From: Butyrivibrio sp. | Lineage (GTDB): Bacteria > Bacillota > Clostridia > Lachnospirales > Lachnospiraceae | Direction of reading: 5' to 3' | DNA length: 50,953 nt | Assembly: GCA_024697425.1 (NCBI GenBank) | Contig: JAILFT010000150.1 | Span: forward strand, 1 to 50,953 | Shown: in pieces, positions 48,926-50,953 of the stretch | How the letters are laid out: each line of letters starts with the position of its first letter | Position numbering within the stretch: position 1 is the stretch's first letter | Made by a program: the position numbers and the translations under genes | Notes under the pieces: model-generated | The model's database searches: none | What the model saw: the letters and a program-made list of their open reading frames with translations, nothing else | What the model was told of the DNA's origin: nothing

Positions 48926-50005
48926 TCATTCGAAATGTCTTACTGAATCCCGAAGGACCACATCCTCCTTGAATTCGTAGGTTGCATTAAATGCGATCTG
49001 CCCGCTGTGGATCATCCTTATCATGTTCTGAGCGGCTCTTTTTCCAAGTTCTGCCTTAGGATGCGGTATTGAGGAAACTGTCACTCCCCTTACGCCCATC
49101 CTGGCGATATCCGAGTCATCCATGGCCACAATGGACATCTGCTGCGGGATCTTCAGGCCGGCATCCATCAAAACCTCCATCAGCATGCCCGCCACCTGAT
49201 CGTTGTAGCAGAACACCGCACTGCATCCGGATAGCCTCTCTTTGGCCTTTATAAAAGCAGCCTTGCCGTTCCTGATATCGATGGTGTCTATCCAGTTCAC
49301 ATGATCGTAGGAAAAGGGAACTCCCGCCTCAGTTATGGCCCTCAGGTACCCTCTGTACCTCTCTCTTCCCTGACCGTCGTCAAGCTTAAGGACGCACCCG
49401 ATATCCCTGTGTCCCAGATTTATCAGCGCCTTCACGGCTCTGTAGGCACATTCCGCATCGTTTAAGGATACGTGAGGCATATCCAGCTCAGGATAGAAGC
49501 TGTTGATAAAAAGAATCTTCACATTCCGGTCCTGTAATTTCCTGTACAGTTCCATATTGGGATTGGGCAGGGCACTCTTTACCGGTTCCATAATGATACC
49601 GGCTATATCGCTTCTGCTAAGAAGATCGGTAAGTATCTGCCTCTCCTTGCCCACCGTGTTGTCGGAAAATGAAAGCTGCATGGAATATCCCTTGTCGCTC
49701 AAGGTGCTCTCTATTCCTCTGATGGTGCTGGGGAAAATGTAGTCATCCACATAGGTGGTGACCACGGCAATCACGTTCCTTTCGCCTTCCTCCGCCCGCT
49801 GATCCACCAGGTAGGTTCCGCTGCCTCTTCTGCTCTCCAGAAGCCCGTCCTCAGCCAGCTTGCCGATTGCATGCCTCACTGTCTGTCTGCTGAGCCCGAA
49901 TCTGTCGCAGAGTTCATTCTCAGATGGCAGTTTCTCTCCGGGTTTCAGCGTCCCCTCATCTATACATTCAGTTATCCAATCGATTATCTTCTGATATTTA
50001 GCCAA
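48926..50005 (-). CDS. araR: AraR-type regulator (GntR HTH with LacI-like ligand domain)
   Basis: A 359-residue hybrid regulator. The N-terminal GntR winged helix (residues 1-70: KIIDWITECIDEGTLKPGEKLPSENELCDRFGLSRQTVRHAIGKLAEDGLLESRRGSGTYL, split here by family blocks) precedes a LacI/PBP1-like sugar-binding domain (about 80-355: VIAVVTTYVDDYIFPSTIRGIE, LINLGHRDIGCVLK, AVFCYNDQVAGMLMEVLMDAG, VAMDDSDIARMGVRGVTV). This domain pair is the AraR layout known from Bacillus, which represses arabinose genes. The start codon is TTG (complement 50003-50005) with no clear ribosome binding site. It heads the pentose operon, and three operator-like direct repeats lie directly upstream. Confidence 0.9.
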   Translation of the reverse strand: MAKYQKIIDWITECIDEGTLKPGEKLPSENELCDRFGLSRQTVRHAIGKLAEDGLLESRRGSGTYLVDQRAEEGERNVIAVVTTYVDDYIFPSTIRGIESTLSDKGYSMQLSFSDNTVGKERQILTDLLSRSDIAGIIMEPVKSALPNPNMELYRKLQDRNVKILFINSFYPELDMPHVSLNDAECAYRAVKALINLGHRDIGCVLKLDDGQGRERYRGYLRAITEAGVPFSYDHVNWIDTIDIRNGKAAFIKAKERLSGCSAVFCYNDQVAGMLMEVLMDAGLKIPQQMSIVAMDDSDIARMGVRGVTVSSIPHPKAELGKRAAQNMIRMIHSGQIAFNATYEFKEDVVLRDSVRHFE

Positions 50006-50017
50006 AGTTTTTTACCA

Positions 50018-50065
50018 AAGTTGTACTATTTCAAATAAGTTGTATTGTTTGTGATAAGTTGTACT
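50018..50065. promoter_or_regulatory. Triple direct-repeat operator upstream of araR
   Basis: AAGTTGTACT at 50018-50027, AAGTTGTATT at 50037-50046 and AAGTTGTACT at 50056-50065. The spacing is exactly 19 bases twice. The GTTGTAC unit recalls half of the AraR box. The sites lie between the candidate promoter and the araR start codon. Confidence 0.6.
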
Positions 50066-50128
50066 AAAAAAGGTTCTACAGGCTATGATTCGCCACCCGT
50101 GCGAATTCATCATAAATCCTGCAGAACC
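50066..50128 (-). terminator. Terminator of the DNA glycosylase gene
   Basis: Long hairpin: GGTTCTACAGG (50072-50082) pairs with CCTGCAGAACC (50118-50128), with inner pairs CTATGATTCGC / GCGAATTCATCATA; on the minus strand it is followed by TTTTTTAG. A TTGACG...TATGAT promoter (complements of 50132-50137 and 50109-50114, spacer 17) overlaps its left arm. Confidence 0.8.
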
Positions 50129-50211
50129 CAACGTCAATTAACATAATGAACAATTTTAAAAACTTGTATATGTACAAATTTCACTCACCGAAACTTTTGC
50201 CGGCAAGCATT

Positions 50212-50953
50212 TCACATCCCCGTCAATCTGGAATAGAAGAACAGATACTGCTGCATGACACCGTTGTAGGGAGCATACTCATCAAAAGGGAACCCTCCGG
50301 GATAGCGCTGTTCCAGAACCCTGTTGATCCACACGTCCTTAGGGAAAGCGTCCAGCCTGTGATATCCAAAAAGTATCTCGCAGTTGGCCACTTTTACTCC
50401 GACACCGAAGAGCTTTAAGAGTTCCTCCATAAGCGCTTCATCGTCCAGGCTCTTAAAGGCCTCAAGGTCCACCGCACCTGAAACCACATCAAGCGCCGCC
50501 CTGTGGACATACTTATCCCTGTAGCCAAGGCTGCATCCTGAGAGCTCCTCCATGGAGAGGGCCGCCAGTTTATCAGGGGTGGGAAAAGAGAATATGGCCT
50601 TCCCCTCAGTATCTTCAGCTATTTTCTCTCCCGCAAGAGCGCACAGCTTCTCGATGGATGCCTTGATCGCCGGGATGTTTTTTCTCTGGGAAATGATAAA
50701 AGAGATCAGCATCTCCCAGGGGTCCTGCTTAAGGATCCTGATGCCCCTTCCGAACTCGGAGGCACTGTAAAGATACTCATCTCTCTTCTTATCTATCTTT
50801 TTCCTGATATCACGGTAACTTGTATCAAGATCAAAGTAGTCCCGCCAGAAATCTTCAAACTCAGCTTCATCGCAGCCAAAATCGTAGCGGTCATCACCCA
50901 GCTCTTTTACCGGAACATGGCGACTTCCGGCTGCCACACTGTAGCCCCCGTCA
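50212..50953 (-). CDS. 8-oxoguanine DNA glycosylase/AP lyase, HhH-GPD family (5' end outside window)
   Basis: Base-excision repair enzyme of the Ogg/HhH-GPD superfamily. The frame is open to the window edge (DGGYSVAAGSRHVPVKEL), so the N-terminal part of the OGG_N domain is missing; about 247 residues are visible. The catalytic Lys is in SFIISQRKNIPAIKASIEKLC, the helix-hairpin-helix is LLKLFGVGVKVANCEILFGY and the catalytic Asp is in DAFPKDVWINRVL. An internal GTG at 50937 is not the likely start because upstream residues fit the OGG_N pattern. It ends upstream of a strong terminator before araR. The exact substrate (8-oxoG versus alkylated bases) is inferred from the K...D pair. Confidence 0.85.
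   Translation of the reverse strand, partial: DGGYSVAAGSRHVPVKELGDDRYDFGCDEAEFEDFWRDYFDLDTSYRDIRKKIDKKRDEYLYSASEFGRGIRILKQDPWEMLISFIISQRKNIPAIKASIEKLCALAGEKIAEDTEGKAIFSFPTPDKLAALSMEELSGCSLGYRDKYVHRAALDVVSGAVDLEAFKSLDDEALMEELLKLFGVGVKVANCEILFGYHRLDAFPKDVWINRVLEQRYPGGFPFDEYAPYNGVMQQYLFFYSRLTGM

Overview
The window looks like a chromosomal segment of a Gram-positive anaerobe of the Clostridia, most likely a Lachnospiraceae of the Butyrivibrio/Pseudobutyrivibrio type. This is inferred from moderate G+C by eye, AGGAGG-type ribosome binding sites, many lipobox lipoproteins, the CUT1 LplB/LplC-type sugar importers with large solute-binding lipoproteins, split transketolase, a membrane-fused MurF and a Gly/Lys-rich Ddl loop. 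Nearly all genes lie on the minus strand. I see no phage, transposase, CRISPR array or tRNA.

Region by region (coordinates rise, transcription is mostly right to left). 1-5520: a secreted coiled-coil protein (cut by the window edge), asnS, a trigger-factor-like lipoprotein PPIase, a small membrane protein on the plus strand, a DUF1934 protein and ispE. 5735-6355: an orphan plus-strand gene behind a near-consensus sigma-28 promoter. 6463-9531: pyrC-pyrK-pyrD. 9649-10386: plsC. 10451-14124: an alpha/beta hydrolase, membrane-fused murF and ddl. 14200-17886: tadA overlapping an orphan sugar-binding lipoprotein and a GH9-like lipoprotein that seems to have lost its catalytic residues. 17911-18086: SRP RNA (plus). 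18092-24279: a CdaR/PucR regulator, an orphan MsmX/UgpC-type ATPase, a degenerate GGDEF sensor, a DUF624 protein, a GNAT and a lysophospholipase. 24362-27312: metG and map. 27419-32685: phnD-phnC-phnE-phnE with a cytoplasmic 5'-nucleotidase, behind a leader that holds a promoter and a terminator. 32855-43984: a beta-glucan utilisation locus with secreted GH5, CUT1 importer, LacI regulator, cytoplasmic GH30 and a divergent AraC regulator. 43981-50005: a pentose operon araR, FGGY kinase, araD, split transketolase and rpe. 50212-end: a DNA glycosylase.

How they work together. The glucan locus probably cuts beta-1,3/1,6-glucan outside the cell (GH5), imports the products through two permeases and a lipoprotein, and cuts them inside (GH30). 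It has no ATPase of its own, so the orphan MsmX-like ATPase at 19295-20404 is the natural energy source. The pentose operon leads from ribulose to xylulose 5-phosphate and into the pentose phosphate pathway; araA is not in the window.

The most unusual signals are non-coding: a structured repeat present in two copies, each next to the binding-protein gene of a different ABC operon; LacI-type palindromes around the glucan transporter promoter and inside a 32-bp palindrome at the lacI promoter; the phnD leader; three AraR-type direct repeats with an exact 19-bp period; and a bidirectional terminator made from the overlapping 3' ends of two convergent genes. Operator, promoter and terminator calls are by eye and have not been tested by folding or comparative searches.
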